64,000 bases of DNA from Leptobacterium flavescens (lineage in GTDB: Bacteria; Bacteroidota; Bacteroidia; Flavobacteriales; Flavobacteriaceae): assembly GCF_010671605.1 (NCBI RefSeq), contig NZ_JAABOO010000002.1, positions 310,001 to 374,000 on the forward strand, written 5' to 3'. The notes beneath the pieces are model-generated. The model did not search any database, was not told the DNA's origin, and saw only the letters and a list, made by a program, of their open reading frames with translations. The translations under genes were made by a program, and so were the position numbers. Below, in pieces: positions 56,829-64,000 of the stretch (position 1 is the first letter of the stretch; each line of letters begins with the position of its first letter).

Positions 56829-58403
56829 TTATAGTTTTTGATTGAGGGTGTTGTAATTCTTTTTATAGTCAGAAAGCCCGGAATAATGATGCTTTTCTGC
56901 AAGAAACACCGCTTGTTTATATGCTTTTAGTGCTTTTTGAAGCTGATCGGTCTTTTCGTAATATTCACCCATACTATCCCATGCATTGGCGGATTCGGGG
57001 AACATTTCCACATTCTTTTTGAAATAGTACTCCGCTTTTTTCCGATCTATTTTCAAATAACTATATGCCAGCCTATTGATCAGTTCTTCGGCCCGGGGAT
57101 TCCCTTTGATCATATCTGCCATTAGCTCATCCATGGGCTGTAAATTATCCTTATGCAGCTGTAACATCCTTTGCAGATACCTGGAAGGCGGATACACCGG
57201 AAAACCGGCCCTGGCAGTTAGGATATCCCTGTATTTCCTGATACCCTCTATCCCTCCTTCTTCTTTAAAATGTTCGAGGTCCCGGAAACTAGGCAAGATC
57301 ACCCTGGTTTTTATGTCCGGAGATTCGCCTCTGCTTAACTTATGAACTGTATCAACCAGTTTATAAGGCTGGATAGGCACTGTATTGCTTAAAACAATGA
57401 TCGTGGTCCCGTCGTCGTAAAGGGATACATAGGCCGAATAGGCATTTACTCTTCCGCTATGCCCGTAAAAAGGTTGATTGGGATTGTACCTGAAAACTTC
57501 AGTTTCATTCCTGAACCAGCCATAAGCATATCCGTTCAGATTGGGCCTGAGCATCATTTTAGTATATCTGCGGGATAAGAGCTTATGTGATTTCAGGGCT
57601 TCTGTCCACTTAAAAATATCTTTAGCACTCGAATGCATTCCCCCTGTCGTATAGGTATTACTCTGATGCCTGTCCTCTGCTTCCGAATACTTCCCGTTTT
57701 CCAGGCTGTAGTCTTTTGTTATCTCATTTAAAAGGAATTCATTGTCGGCAAAGCCCGTGTTTTTGAGCCCCAGGGGCTGAGCTATATTTTCTTCCAAAAG
57801 TTCTGCAAAGCTCTTTCCTGTAACTTCTTCCAGAATTGCACCCAGCAGGACATATCCCAGGCTACTGTAATTAAAGGAAGTCCCCGGAATATTTACCAGA
57901 CCCGTTTTATCGATCAGCATTGCGTATTCTTCCGGGCTAAAAGCTTTATTAAAAAAAGAAGCGCGACTTTTTATATACGGTATCAAACCCGGGTAATGCG
58001 CCAAACCGGAAGTATGTGATAATAATCCGTGAATGGTGATCTGTTTTCCTTTTTCCTTGTCCAGGTACGGAAGGAAATCGGTTATCGGCTGTTCCAGCCC
58101 GATCTTTCCTTTTTGCACCTGCTGCATGACAAGAAAGGCTACAAAAGGTTTGGTAACAGACCCGATCAGGAATTTACTATCTGTCTTTAACGGGGTTTTC
58201 TTTTCCATATCTGCATAGCCATATGCTTTGTTAAATACAATCTCTCCATCTTTGGCTACCAGGACCACTCCGTTAAAGTTAGACCGGATACCGTGTTTTT
58301 TGCCGTTAACTGCATATTCACTCAGCAGGGAATCCAGGCTTTGGGCGTTTGTGTAAAAAATACTCCCAATAAAAAGTATGAGAGCGTACTTTAGGTGTTT
58401 CAT
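56829..58403 (-). CDS. Beta-lactamase class C-like serine hydrolase with TPR tail (module B)
   Basis: A 524-residue protein with signal peptide (ends YTNAQ). SxxK in IGSVTKPFVAFL (near 83), YSS in FNYSSLGYVLLG, HSG in YGHSGRVNAYS. The C-terminal TPR-like helices (about 425-520: KKAEYYFKKNVEMFPESANA, WDSMGEYYEKTDQLQKALKA) may bind proteins. The homologous gene at 49771 has no TPR tail. Divergent from LytS/LytTR pair at 58613. Confidence 0.92.
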   Translation of the reverse strand: MKHLKYALILFIGSIFYTNAQSLDSLLSEYAVNGKKHGIRSNFNGVVLVAKDGEIVFNKAYGYADMEKKTPLKTDSKFLIGSVTKPFVAFLVMQQVQKGKIGLEQPITDFLPYLDKEKGKQITIHGLLSHTSGLAHYPGLIPYIKSRASFFNKAFSPEEYAMLIDKTGLVNIPGTSFNYSSLGYVLLGAILEEVTGKSFAELLEENIAQPLGLKNTGFADNEFLLNEITKDYSLENGKYSEAEDRHQSNTYTTGGMHSSAKDIFKWTEALKSHKLLSRRYTKMMLRPNLNGYAYGWFRNETEVFRYNPNQPFYGHSGRVNAYSAYVSLYDDGTTIIVLSNTVPIQPYKLVDTVHKLSRGESPDIKTRVILPSFRDLEHFKEEGGIEGIRKYRDILTARAGFPVYPPSRYLQRMLQLHKDNLQPMDELMADMIKGNPRAEELINRLAYSYLKIDRKKAEYYFKKNVEMFPESANAWDSMGEYYEKTDQLQKALKAYKQAVFLAEKHHYSGLSDYKKNYNTLNQKL

Positions 58404-58599
58404 TTTAGTTTCTTTAATGATTTGTAACCAAAGCTATGACCCTCCCATTCCGGCGGAAAAAATATTTTACAAGGCAGGCTTTGACCGGGTCAGATGATCG
58501 AAAAATGAAATTAAATGGGATCCATGCCAAAAAAAGAGGTGTTCAACTCAATTTTACCCTTGTTCGTTAAATATGCAAGGGAGCCCCGTGTATTTTTAA

Positions 58600-58607
58600 T
58601 ATTTTTG
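58600..58607 (+). promoter_or_regulatory. TATTTTTG box upstream of the second paralogous kinase gene
   Basis: TATTTTTG (58600-58607), 5 bases upstream of the ATG, is the same -7-like box in nearly the same position as at 51085-51092. No good TTTG -33 box at the usual distance, so this assignment is weaker. Confidence 0.4.
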
Positions 58608-58612
58608 ACCGG

Positions 58613-59380
58613 ATGAAGGCTTTTTTAAGATCGTATTGGTCACCCATACTCATGCTGCTTTTGCTGGCATTTACCATGATGGTAGGGAATACTGCAGATT
58701 TCAGGGTAAATATATCCCTGCTTATTCTTGTGGTCTTTGGTTTTGTTTTCCTGATACAATGGTTATTCCAAAAGAAAAAAATAGCGCAATTACAGGCAAT
58801 CAATACACAGGCGGAGCTTTCCTTACTAAAAAGCCAGGTAGATCCTCATTTCTATTTTAATACATTGAATAATCTTTACGCTCTTTCTAATCGTAAATCC
58901 GAAAAAGCTCCGGAGATGATCCTCAAACTGTCGGAGATCATGAGATATGTGATCTACAAGGGAAATGAAAAGGAAGTTTCCCTCAAAGAAGAAATAAAGT
59001 ACCTGGAGAATTATATAGAATTACAAAAACTCAGGTTTCAGGACAAAGTAGAGATAAACTTTAGCAAGAATGGGGTGTCGGATCATTTGCAAATTGCTCC
59101 TCTCCTGTTGATCATTCCCCTGGAAAACGCCTTTAAACACGGAGTGGATTCAATTGTAAAAGACGCTTATATCAACATAAACCTGACGACCGTAAAGCAG
59201 CAACTTTTTGTGGAAGTGATCAATAATTTTGAAGAAGAAGATAAGACAGAGACAACCGGGGGTATCGGATTAAAAAACCTTAAAAGAAGATTGCAGTTGC
59301 TGTATGGCAATGATTATGAAATGGTGATTAACAAGGAAAAGAATGAATATAAGTTTCAACTCTTAATCCATCTGAAATGA
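58613..59380 (+). CDS. LytS/YehU-family sensor histidine kinase (module B)
   Basis: A 255-residue kinase with two membrane helices (about 8-25 and 32-50), coiled coil, phospho-acceptor His in VDPHFYFNTLNNLYALS, LENYIELQKLRFQDKVEI, N-box IIPLENAFKHGVDS and GIGLKNLKRRLQLLYG. Paralogue of module A kinase. Coupled to its response regulator (4-base overlap). Confidence 0.95.
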   Translation: MKAFLRSYWSPILMLLLLAFTMMVGNTADFRVNISLLILVVFGFVFLIQWLFQKKKIAQLQAINTQAELSLLKSQVDPHFYFNTLNNLYALSNRKSEKAPEMILKLSEIMRYVIYKGNEKEVSLKEEIKYLENYIELQKLRFQDKVEINFSKNGVSDHLQIAPLLLIIPLENAFKHGVDSIVKDAYININLTTVKQQLFVEVINNFEEEDKTETTGGIGLKNLKRRLQLLYGNDYEMVINKEKNEYKFQLLIHLK

Positions 59381-60078
59381 GATGTATTATTATAGACGAT
59401 GAGCCTATGGCCCATCATATTATTGAGGATTACGCCAAAACACTGGATAAATTGACTATCGTTAAAAGTTTTACCAGTGCCATCGATGCCATTGAGTTCC
59501 TTCATAAAGAAAAAGTAGACCTGATCTTCCTTGATATAAAGATGCCTAAGCTCAAAGGTTTGGATTTTATACGGACCCTCTCCAATCCTCCTGCTATTGT
59601 TATAACATCGGCTTATTCCGAATACGCTCTGGAGAGTTATGAATTACCTGTGTCTGATTATTTGCTGAAGCCTTTTAGCCTGGAACGTTTTTTAAAGGCA
59701 TATAACAAGGTGTTGTCGCAGAACAAACCCGTAAAGGTGCAGCAGCAGGATCGATCAGGTGAAACTCCTGAAGAAAGCAGTATCTTTCTAAAAGGCGATA
59801 AAGAGATCCATCATATAAAACTGGAAAGTATCCGTTATATGGAGAGTTATGGAGGTTATGTTAAGATACACCTGGAAAACAAAACCATCCTGATCCACGA
59901 ATCCTTATCTCATTTTGAAAAGACACTCAGTGCAATAAAATTCATCAGAGTACATCGCTCCTATATCGTAAACAAGGCATACATTAAGAGTATCGTAGGG
60001 AATCAGCTTAAACTGGAAGGAAAAACCATCCCCATCGGGCAATCCTACAAGAAGAATATCAACGATCTTCTGAATTAG
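59377..60078 (+). CDS. LytTR-family response regulator (module B)
   Basis: A 233-residue regulator: IIDDEPMAHHIIEDY, Asp in LIFLDIKMPKLKG, TSAYSEYALESY, LLKPFSLERFL; LytTR domain with MESYGGYVKIHLENKTILIH and FIRVHRSYIVNKAYI. Paralogue of the module A regulator. Its last 20 bases overlap the convergent DUF5694 gene. Confidence 0.95.
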   Translation: MRCIIIDDEPMAHHIIEDYAKTLDKLTIVKSFTSAIDAIEFLHKEKVDLIFLDIKMPKLKGLDFIRTLSNPPAIVITSAYSEYALESYELPVSDYLLKPFSLERFLKAYNKVLSQNKPVKVQQQDRSGETPEESSIFLKGDKEIHHIKLESIRYMESYGGYVKIHLENKTILIHESLSHFEKTLSAIKFIRVHRSYIVNKAYIKSIVGNQLKLEGKTIPIGQSYKKNINDLLN

Positions 60079-60907
60079 TCCCGTCGAATTCGTAAAACTC
60101 CCTGATGATAAAGTCGTCTGTTTCCTGTTTTGGAGATAACTCCGACCTCAGGTAATACCTGTGAAAGAATCCGTTGAGAACCACCAGGCGTTTCCCTTTA
60201 AATTCCCTTATCATTTTCGATATATTCGAAGCCATGGTCCGGTTCCTTAGATGCCAGAAATCTGAGGCCAGGCGATAGCCCTCTGCATAGCTTATTAGCT
60301 CTCCGTTTGGTTTTTCAGCAAAAGCTTCACTAAACTCAGGAGTTTCACTTATAATATTTTTAAGTTGTTCGTATTGAAAGGACTGACGTAATGCGGCTAA
60401 ACTGTCGGTTGAAGAAGTATTAAACTCCCGAACCGGCATATAGACCAGAGAATTAAGGGATTCATTAAGTTTTTGATAATCCGAATAGATGCGTTCATGT
60501 TCCTCCTTGAGTAACTTTTGTCGGTACAGGCTATCGAGTAATTTCAGGGCTTTTGAATCGGTGGGCCTGGATCCTACTGTAATACGGTATTCGTTCCTCC
60601 CCGTAAAATCGTAAGGGCGTACTTCTACCGGATAATTACTCCTGTATCCGCTTACCGCCAGGAATTCATTGCTTTTTAACGGGCGATTGAACCGGAAATT
60701 ATCATCAAAAAAAGAAGAGTCCACTTCATAAAGTATGACATCGGGTTTGATCCTTACCAGGATATTGTACAGAGTATCCGAATTAAAGTTTTGAGTTGGT
60801 GAATGAATGGTCCCTAAAAGGATCAATTCTGTTTTTTTATGATCATCACAGGACTGAACGAAGAATCCTGCCAGGATCAGGAAGGTGAAAATTCTAATTC
60901 CTTTCAA
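60059..60907 (-). CDS. DUF5694 (TraB/GumN-like) lipoprotein
   Basis: A 282-residue lipoprotein (ILAGFFVQSC, Cys20). DUF5694-like core: ELILLGTIHSPTQNFNSDTL, PDVILYEVDSSFF and the C-terminal LVVLNGFFHRYYLRSEL, where GTIH, the Glu in YEVD and HRYY correspond to the conserved GTxH/E/GxxH positions of the TraB/GumN (Tiki-like) fold. Such proteins may be metal-dependent proteases or signalling inhibitors. Paralogue at 63002, which is not a lipoprotein. Confidence 0.82.
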   Translation of the reverse strand: MKGIRIFTFLILAGFFVQSCDDHKKTELILLGTIHSPTQNFNSDTLYNILVRIKPDVILYEVDSSFFDDNFRFNRPLKSNEFLAVSGYRSNYPVEVRPYDFTGRNEYRITVGSRPTDSKALKLLDSLYRQKLLKEEHERIYSDYQKLNESLNSLVYMPVREFNTSSTDSLAALRQSFQYEQLKNIISETPEFSEAFAEKPNGELISYAEGYRLASDFWHLRNRTMASNISKMIREFKGKRLVVLNGFFHRYYLRSELSPKQETDDFIIREFYEFDGTNSEDR

Positions 60908-60922
60908 TGTTACTGTTTTTAT

Positions 60923-61666
60923 TTATTGAACTTTATTTGCCTGTCCCTTTGGCCTGGCGGGAATACCTACCATGGTGGTATTTTCGGGCACATCGTTTAA
61001 AACAACTGCTCCGGCCGCTATATTGGCATTTTTCCCTATCACAATATTTCCCAATACGCTGGCACCGGCCCCTATTACTACATTGGAGCTTATCTTGGGG
61101 TGCCTGTCACCTCCGGTCTTCCCGGTACCTCCCAGGGTTACATTGTGAAAGATAAACACATTGTCTTCTATCCTGCAGGTCTCTCCTATCACAACCCCAA
61201 TCCCGTGATCTATGACCAGTCCCTTTCCGATGACAGCTGCAGGGTGAATATCCATCGCATATTTCTCAAAGATCCGGTTCTGTAACCATTTTGCGGTAAG
61301 CTTATCTCCCGATCTATATAATTCATGGGAAAACCGGTAAGCCTCCAGTGCCTGAAATCCCCTGAAAAAGAACAATACTTCCGAATAATTCCTACAGGCA
61401 TAATCTCTGTTGTAAAAGGTATACAGGTCTTTCCGGAACAAAGAAGCCATCTTTTGCGATCTTCCTTTAAATATTGAATTCAGGATCTTATAAAGAGCAT
61501 CCCTGTTCAGAATATCATCCGATAATTTATCCGACAAGAGGCAAATAAGAGCTTCTGCCAGACTATTACACTCTTTTACATAAGCATTCCTGAGTGAAAT
61601 ACCGACCGTTTCCGAACTTTCTTCCAGCTCTGTGCAAATAGCTCCCCAGATATCCTCACTCATCAT
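60923..61666 (-). CDS. cysE: Serine O-acetyltransferase
   Basis: A 247-residue enzyme catalysing L-serine + acetyl-CoA to O-acetylserine, first step of cysteine synthesis. N-terminal helical domain then left-handed beta-helix hexapeptide repeats: MDIHPAAVIGKGLVIDHGIG, VVIGETCRIEDNVFIFHNVT, LGGTGKTGGDRHPKISSNVV, IGAGASVLGNIVIGKNANIA. Catalytic His/Asp lie in the DIHPAA and DHGIG regions, as in CysE. The length and the GTGKTGGDRHPKI loop fit CysE closely. The frame reaches TTG 61675; the ATG at 61666 overlaps the PD40 lipoprotein stop. Confidence 0.94.
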   Translation of the reverse strand: MMSEDIWGAICTELEESSETVGISLRNAYVKECNSLAEALICLLSDKLSDDILNRDALYKILNSIFKGRSQKMASLFRKDLYTFYNRDYACRNYSEVLFFFRGFQALEAYRFSHELYRSGDKLTAKWLQNRIFEKYAMDIHPAAVIGKGLVIDHGIGVVIGETCRIEDNVFIFHNVTLGGTGKTGGDRHPKISSNVVIGAGASVLGNIVIGKNANIAAGAVVLNDVPENTTMVGIPARPKGQANKVQ

Positions 61667-62636
61667 CAAGATCAAGTTTATCGAGCTCTATCCTGAAGAT
61701 ATTCCCAAAACCGTTTAAGGGGGAGTTCAGATATTGCAGGAAGGATCTATAGGTATATAAGGAATCCGGCTGGTTAAAATCCCTGTTGATACGGCTCGAA
61801 AAATACAATACTTTCCCGTCCGGGGATATCTTCGGAGAAAAATCATAGGTATAAGTATTCACCTTGGGACCGATATTCTTCGCCTTGCTCCATTTCCCAT
61901 CGATCTTTTTCGAATAGTGGATATCGTCATATCCGTAATCTCCCGGCTTATGCTGGATCATAATAAACAATTGATTACCATCGGGAGATACACCAACATT
62001 CCCTTCGTGATAGACAGAATTAACAGAATCGTTCAGAATAACTGCCTTTTTATAGGTTCCTTCGTAATACTCGGAATAATACACATCCATATCTCCGTAT
62101 CCCTCCGGGCGATTAGAGCAAAAATATAGGTTCCCATCCCGGTCTACGGAGGGTGAAAATTCGTTATAAGGGGTGTTAATACTATTATCTAAATGAATGG
62201 CTTCACTCCATCCTGTACCTGTACGGTTCACGTACCATATATCGTTGCTCGCATTTTGTTCTTTGCCATTTACAGGCCGGTTAGAGCTAAAGTACAATCG
62301 CATACCGTCGGGAGATAATGCCGGAGAGCCGTCCCTGTACTTTCCGGAGAATGGAGCAATACGCGGCTCTTCCCATTTTCCTCCGGTTCGGACGGAATAC
62401 ACAATGGTGCTATAAGCGTGATCGTTGGAATATACCGAATAGTATATCTCCTTCCCGTCAGGGCTAACACTGGCATGACCTTCAAAAGCAGCTCCGGAAA
62501 TAACTCCCGGGGCAAGCATTTCAGGTTCATAGTTTATCATATCCCCGATATTGAGTTTAAGCTCTTCGGGCTCAGTTTTCTTTTTACAGGAAACAAGGCT
62601 CATAAGGATGAGCCCTGTAATGATCAGTTTATTCAT
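61656..62636 (-). CDS. PD40 beta-propeller lipoprotein
   Basis: A 326-residue lipoprotein (LILMSLVSC, Cys17) of WD40-like PD40 repeats: HASVSPDGKEIYYSVYS, SPALSPDGMRLYFSSNRP, SPSVDRDGNLYFCSNRP, NVGVSPDGNQLFIMIQ, SPKISPDGKVLYFSSRI. Five or six blades seen; the family (TolB-like) binds proteins or glycans on the envelope. Upstream of and coupled with cysE (11-base overlap), an unusual genetic pairing. Confidence 0.9.
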   Translation of the reverse strand: MNKLIITGLILMSLVSCKKKTEPEELKLNIGDMINYEPEMLAPGVISGAAFEGHASVSPDGKEIYYSVYSNDHAYSTIVYSVRTGGKWEEPRIAPFSGKYRDGSPALSPDGMRLYFSSNRPVNGKEQNASNDIWYVNRTGTGWSEAIHLDNSINTPYNEFSPSVDRDGNLYFCSNRPEGYGDMDVYYSEYYEGTYKKAVILNDSVNSVYHEGNVGVSPDGNQLFIMIQHKPGDYGYDDIHYSKKIDGKWSKAKNIGPKVNTYTYDFSPKISPDGKVLYFSSRINRDFNQPDSLYTYRSFLQYLNSPLNGFGNIFRIELDKLDLDDE

Positions 62637-62855
62637 TTAAGGTTTGTTGTTTTTTGATCTTAGACTTTCATACACTAAAGTACGCACTTTTTCCGGTTGA
62701 TCTATCCAGGCATTGTGTCCAGCATTCTCAATTAGATGATATGAGACGTTTTTTATGGGTTTTAACCACTTTCCATGGAGTCGTCCTCCAAAATCCACAA
62801 AATCCTGCCTTCCGTTTATGGTAATGATGGGATGAATCAAACTACCGGAAAACAA
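62637..62855 (-). pseudogene. 3' remnant of an alpha/beta hydrolase gene
   Basis: The frame encodes only a C-terminal piece of an alpha/beta hydrolase: HPIITINGRQDFVDFGG (the strand with catalytic Asp) and LIENAGHNAWIDQPEKVRTL (catalytic His). The nucleophile part and everything before it are missing; a TTG is the only possible start. The remnant abuts an AraC remnant on the other strand at about 62836-62855. Probably the scar of a deletion. Confidence 0.8.
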
Positions 62856-62985
62856 TTCTTATAGCTTAATGGGGATTGCAGAAGAAGCAGGGTTTAAATC
62901 AAAAGCTACTTTTTACAGGGTGTTCAGAAAAAAAGAAGGGATGACCCCCAATGAGTATTTAAAATCACTGGAACATCACCCCTGA
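62839..62985 (+). pseudogene. 3' remnant of an AraC-family regulator gene
   Basis: Plus-strand translation from about 62839 reads NNSYSLMGIAEEAGFKSKAT followed by FYRVFRKKEGMTPNEYLKSL, the second HTH and C-terminus of an AraC regulator, ending with TGA at 62985. An in-frame TGA at 62833-62835 precedes it, and no start or first HTH is present. It is thus a truncated fragment. Confidence 0.82.
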
Positions 62986-63001
62986 TATAATCATTCATCC
63001 A

Positions 63002-63880
63002 TCATTTTACAAATTCTTTGAACTCCCTCTTTTTGAAATCGGGAGAACTGTCGGCCAGGAAATCCAGGATCGGAAGGTGGCCCGCACCGATCAATAGAAA
63101 TACCTTATCCTTTCCGGGCTCCTGAATGCCCAAAAGGTTGTGAAAGATCCTTATGTTCCTGTTATACCAGCTCATCGCCGCATCCGGACCGAAATAGTCA
63201 TTCCCCTCTCCCATTTTAAAATTCCCGATCAGATAGTGCCCGTGACTCTTTTTAAACATTTTCGGGTCGTTTTCACGAAGAAAGTAATCTACAAGAGATA
63301 TTTTGGTCTTAAGCTGATCCTCAATTTCGTAGATCTCGGTAAACTTTTTGTCCAGCATGAGCTCCCTCTGGATGGTTTCGGGTTTGGCTTTTTGAATAAA
63401 GTACATTTCCTTTTGCTTGTATTCTTCATCACTCATCTTTTCAAAATGTCCTTTTCCCCGGGTATCGACTGCATATATCTTTTTATGTCCCAGCATCTTT
63501 CCGAGACGGAAACCCACCTGATAGATCTCATTAGCCCTTAATTCGAATTTCCCTTCCAGATAAGCGTTATAGAGGGAGTCCAGCCTGCCCTGCCTGGATT
63601 TCCGGTATTCTACCGCTATCTTGGTCGGACCGTATTTTTTAATTGCTTCCAGAAGTACCATCAGTTCTTTCTGTTTCTCCTCAGACATGATATTCACATC
63701 ATATTTGGGTTTATAACCGTCCAATCCGGCATCCTTAAAATGAAAGGTGCCCAAAAGCAGTAATTCGGATTTTTTTACATCTGCAAAATGTTTGTCATAG
63801 TCTACTGCAGTGTCCTGAGCAAACAGGAAGCCCGAAACAAAAATGAAAATAAGGCTGAATAATTTAAAATTTGTTCTCAT
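63002..63880 (-). CDS. DUF5694 (TraB/GumN-like) secreted protein
   Basis: A 292-residue secreted protein (signal ends FLFAQ, near 22). DUF5694 core: ELLLLGTFHFKDAGLDGYKP, TKIAVEYRKSRQGRLDSLYN, KIYAVDTRGKGHFEKM, and the C-terminal FLLIGAGHLPILDFLADSSP. The GTFH, VEYR and GAGH motifs fit the TraB/PrgY/GumN family. Paralogue of 60059, but not lipidated. Function unknown; a metal-dependent peptidase or signalling role has been proposed for relatives. Confidence 0.88.
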   Translation of the reverse strand: MRTNFKLFSLIFIFVSGFLFAQDTAVDYDKHFADVKKSELLLLGTFHFKDAGLDGYKPKYDVNIMSEEKQKELMVLLEAIKKYGPTKIAVEYRKSRQGRLDSLYNAYLEGKFELRANEIYQVGFRLGKMLGHKKIYAVDTRGKGHFEKMSDEEYKQKEMYFIQKAKPETIQRELMLDKKFTEIYEIEDQLKTKISLVDYFLRENDPKMFKKSHGHYLIGNFKMGEGNDYFGPDAAMSWYNRNIRIFHNLLGIQEPGKDKVFLLIGAGHLPILDFLADSSPDFKKREFKEFVK

Positions 63881-64000
63881 GGTCTTAATGTTATATTGTT
63901 CAACTATGTTTTTCTTAAAGATTGAATAGATAATGAATTGTTACAGACTTGTGTTTTCTTCATATCTCATTGTAATGAAATGAGACTGCCGGCGGGAATA

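Noticed and set aside
1-64000. tRNA, rRNA, riboswitch or prophage genes
   Set aside because: No cloverleaf-like or rRNA-like sequence, no known riboswitch core and no integrase, capsid or tail genes were recognised by eye; a covariance-model scan would be needed to exclude small RNAs.

Overview
The window looks like chromosomal DNA of a member of the Bacteroidota, most likely a Flavobacteriaceae-type bacterium. Signs are the LytS/LytTR two-component systems with AT-rich TAnnTTTG promoter-like boxes, 7TM-AraC regulators, many lipoproteins with short Bacteroidota-type lipoboxes, the families DUF4097, DUF4251, DUF6249, DUF6265 and DUF5694, weak Shine-Dalgarno signals and several TTG starts. I see no rRNA, tRNA, CRISPR array, prophage or conventional insertion sequence. 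The content is mainly envelope, signalling and peptide/amino-acid metabolism.

Layout. 0-6 kb: a small membrane protein, a Bcr/CflA-type MFS exporter, a three-gene LytS/LytTR operon whose middle gene is a degenerate kinase, and a secreted protein built from 34-residue SDHY repeats. 6-9.5 kb: two repeat-rich intergenic zones around a GIY-YIG nuclease gene, a VAO-type flavoprotein and a lipoprotein. 9.5-13.5 kb: an ArsR-controlled operon (Cys-rich 45-residue peptide, Asp/Glu racemase, D-threonine-aldolase-like PLP enzyme), a MarR-GNAT fusion with an obvious operator, and a small unknown gene. 13.5-19.3 kb: a MACPF-like lipoprotein, a hydrolase, a 7TM-AraC regulator, a secreted protein and a GT2 glycosyltransferase. 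19.4-24.7 kb: a BlaI/M56 regulatory operon with two paralogous secreted proteins, then a divergent pair (LamG/DUF1080-like secreted protein and a membrane-tethered HTH-LamG protein). 24.7-31.3 kb: an S15 peptidase, a second LytS/LytTR pair, a split Ada system and an ECF sigma operon. 31.3-39.2 kb: class C beta-lactamase-like hydrolase, DUF4251 protein, group II amino-acid decarboxylase, M20 amidohydrolase, an orphan DHp-like membrane protein, intradiol-dioxygenase-like lipoprotein, an exported methyltransferase and a lumazine-binding-like protein. 39.2-47.3 kb: a second ECF operon (sigma, zinc-finger/HEAT anti-sigma, two DUF4097 proteins, metalloprotease), then a tandem M14 carboxypeptidase pair of which the first has lost its zinc ligands. 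47.3-60.1 kb: a 7TM-AraC regulator and two copies of one arrangement, a beta-lactamase-like hydrolase operon divergent from a LytS/LytTR pair, separated by a cold-shock protein, a third ECF operon, OsmC and DUF1272. 60-64 kb: two DUF5694 proteins, CysE, a PD40 lipoprotein and a scar of two gene remnants.

The most striking observation is that the GIY-YIG gene (6613-6912) sits between two inverted arms that also occur without the gene, as compact 75-80 bp units at about 6447-6520, 6957-7033 and 9406-9480. This resembles an autonomous element with MITE/REP-like derivatives. Other leads are the kinase/pseudokinase/LytTR operon, the ArsR regulon with a Cys-rich peptide, the MACPF-like lipoprotein, the M14 pseudoenzyme pair, the membrane-bound YCII-domain protein in an ECF operon and the duplicated hydrolase/TCS modules. 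All functional statements come from motif recognition by eye; no database search was run.
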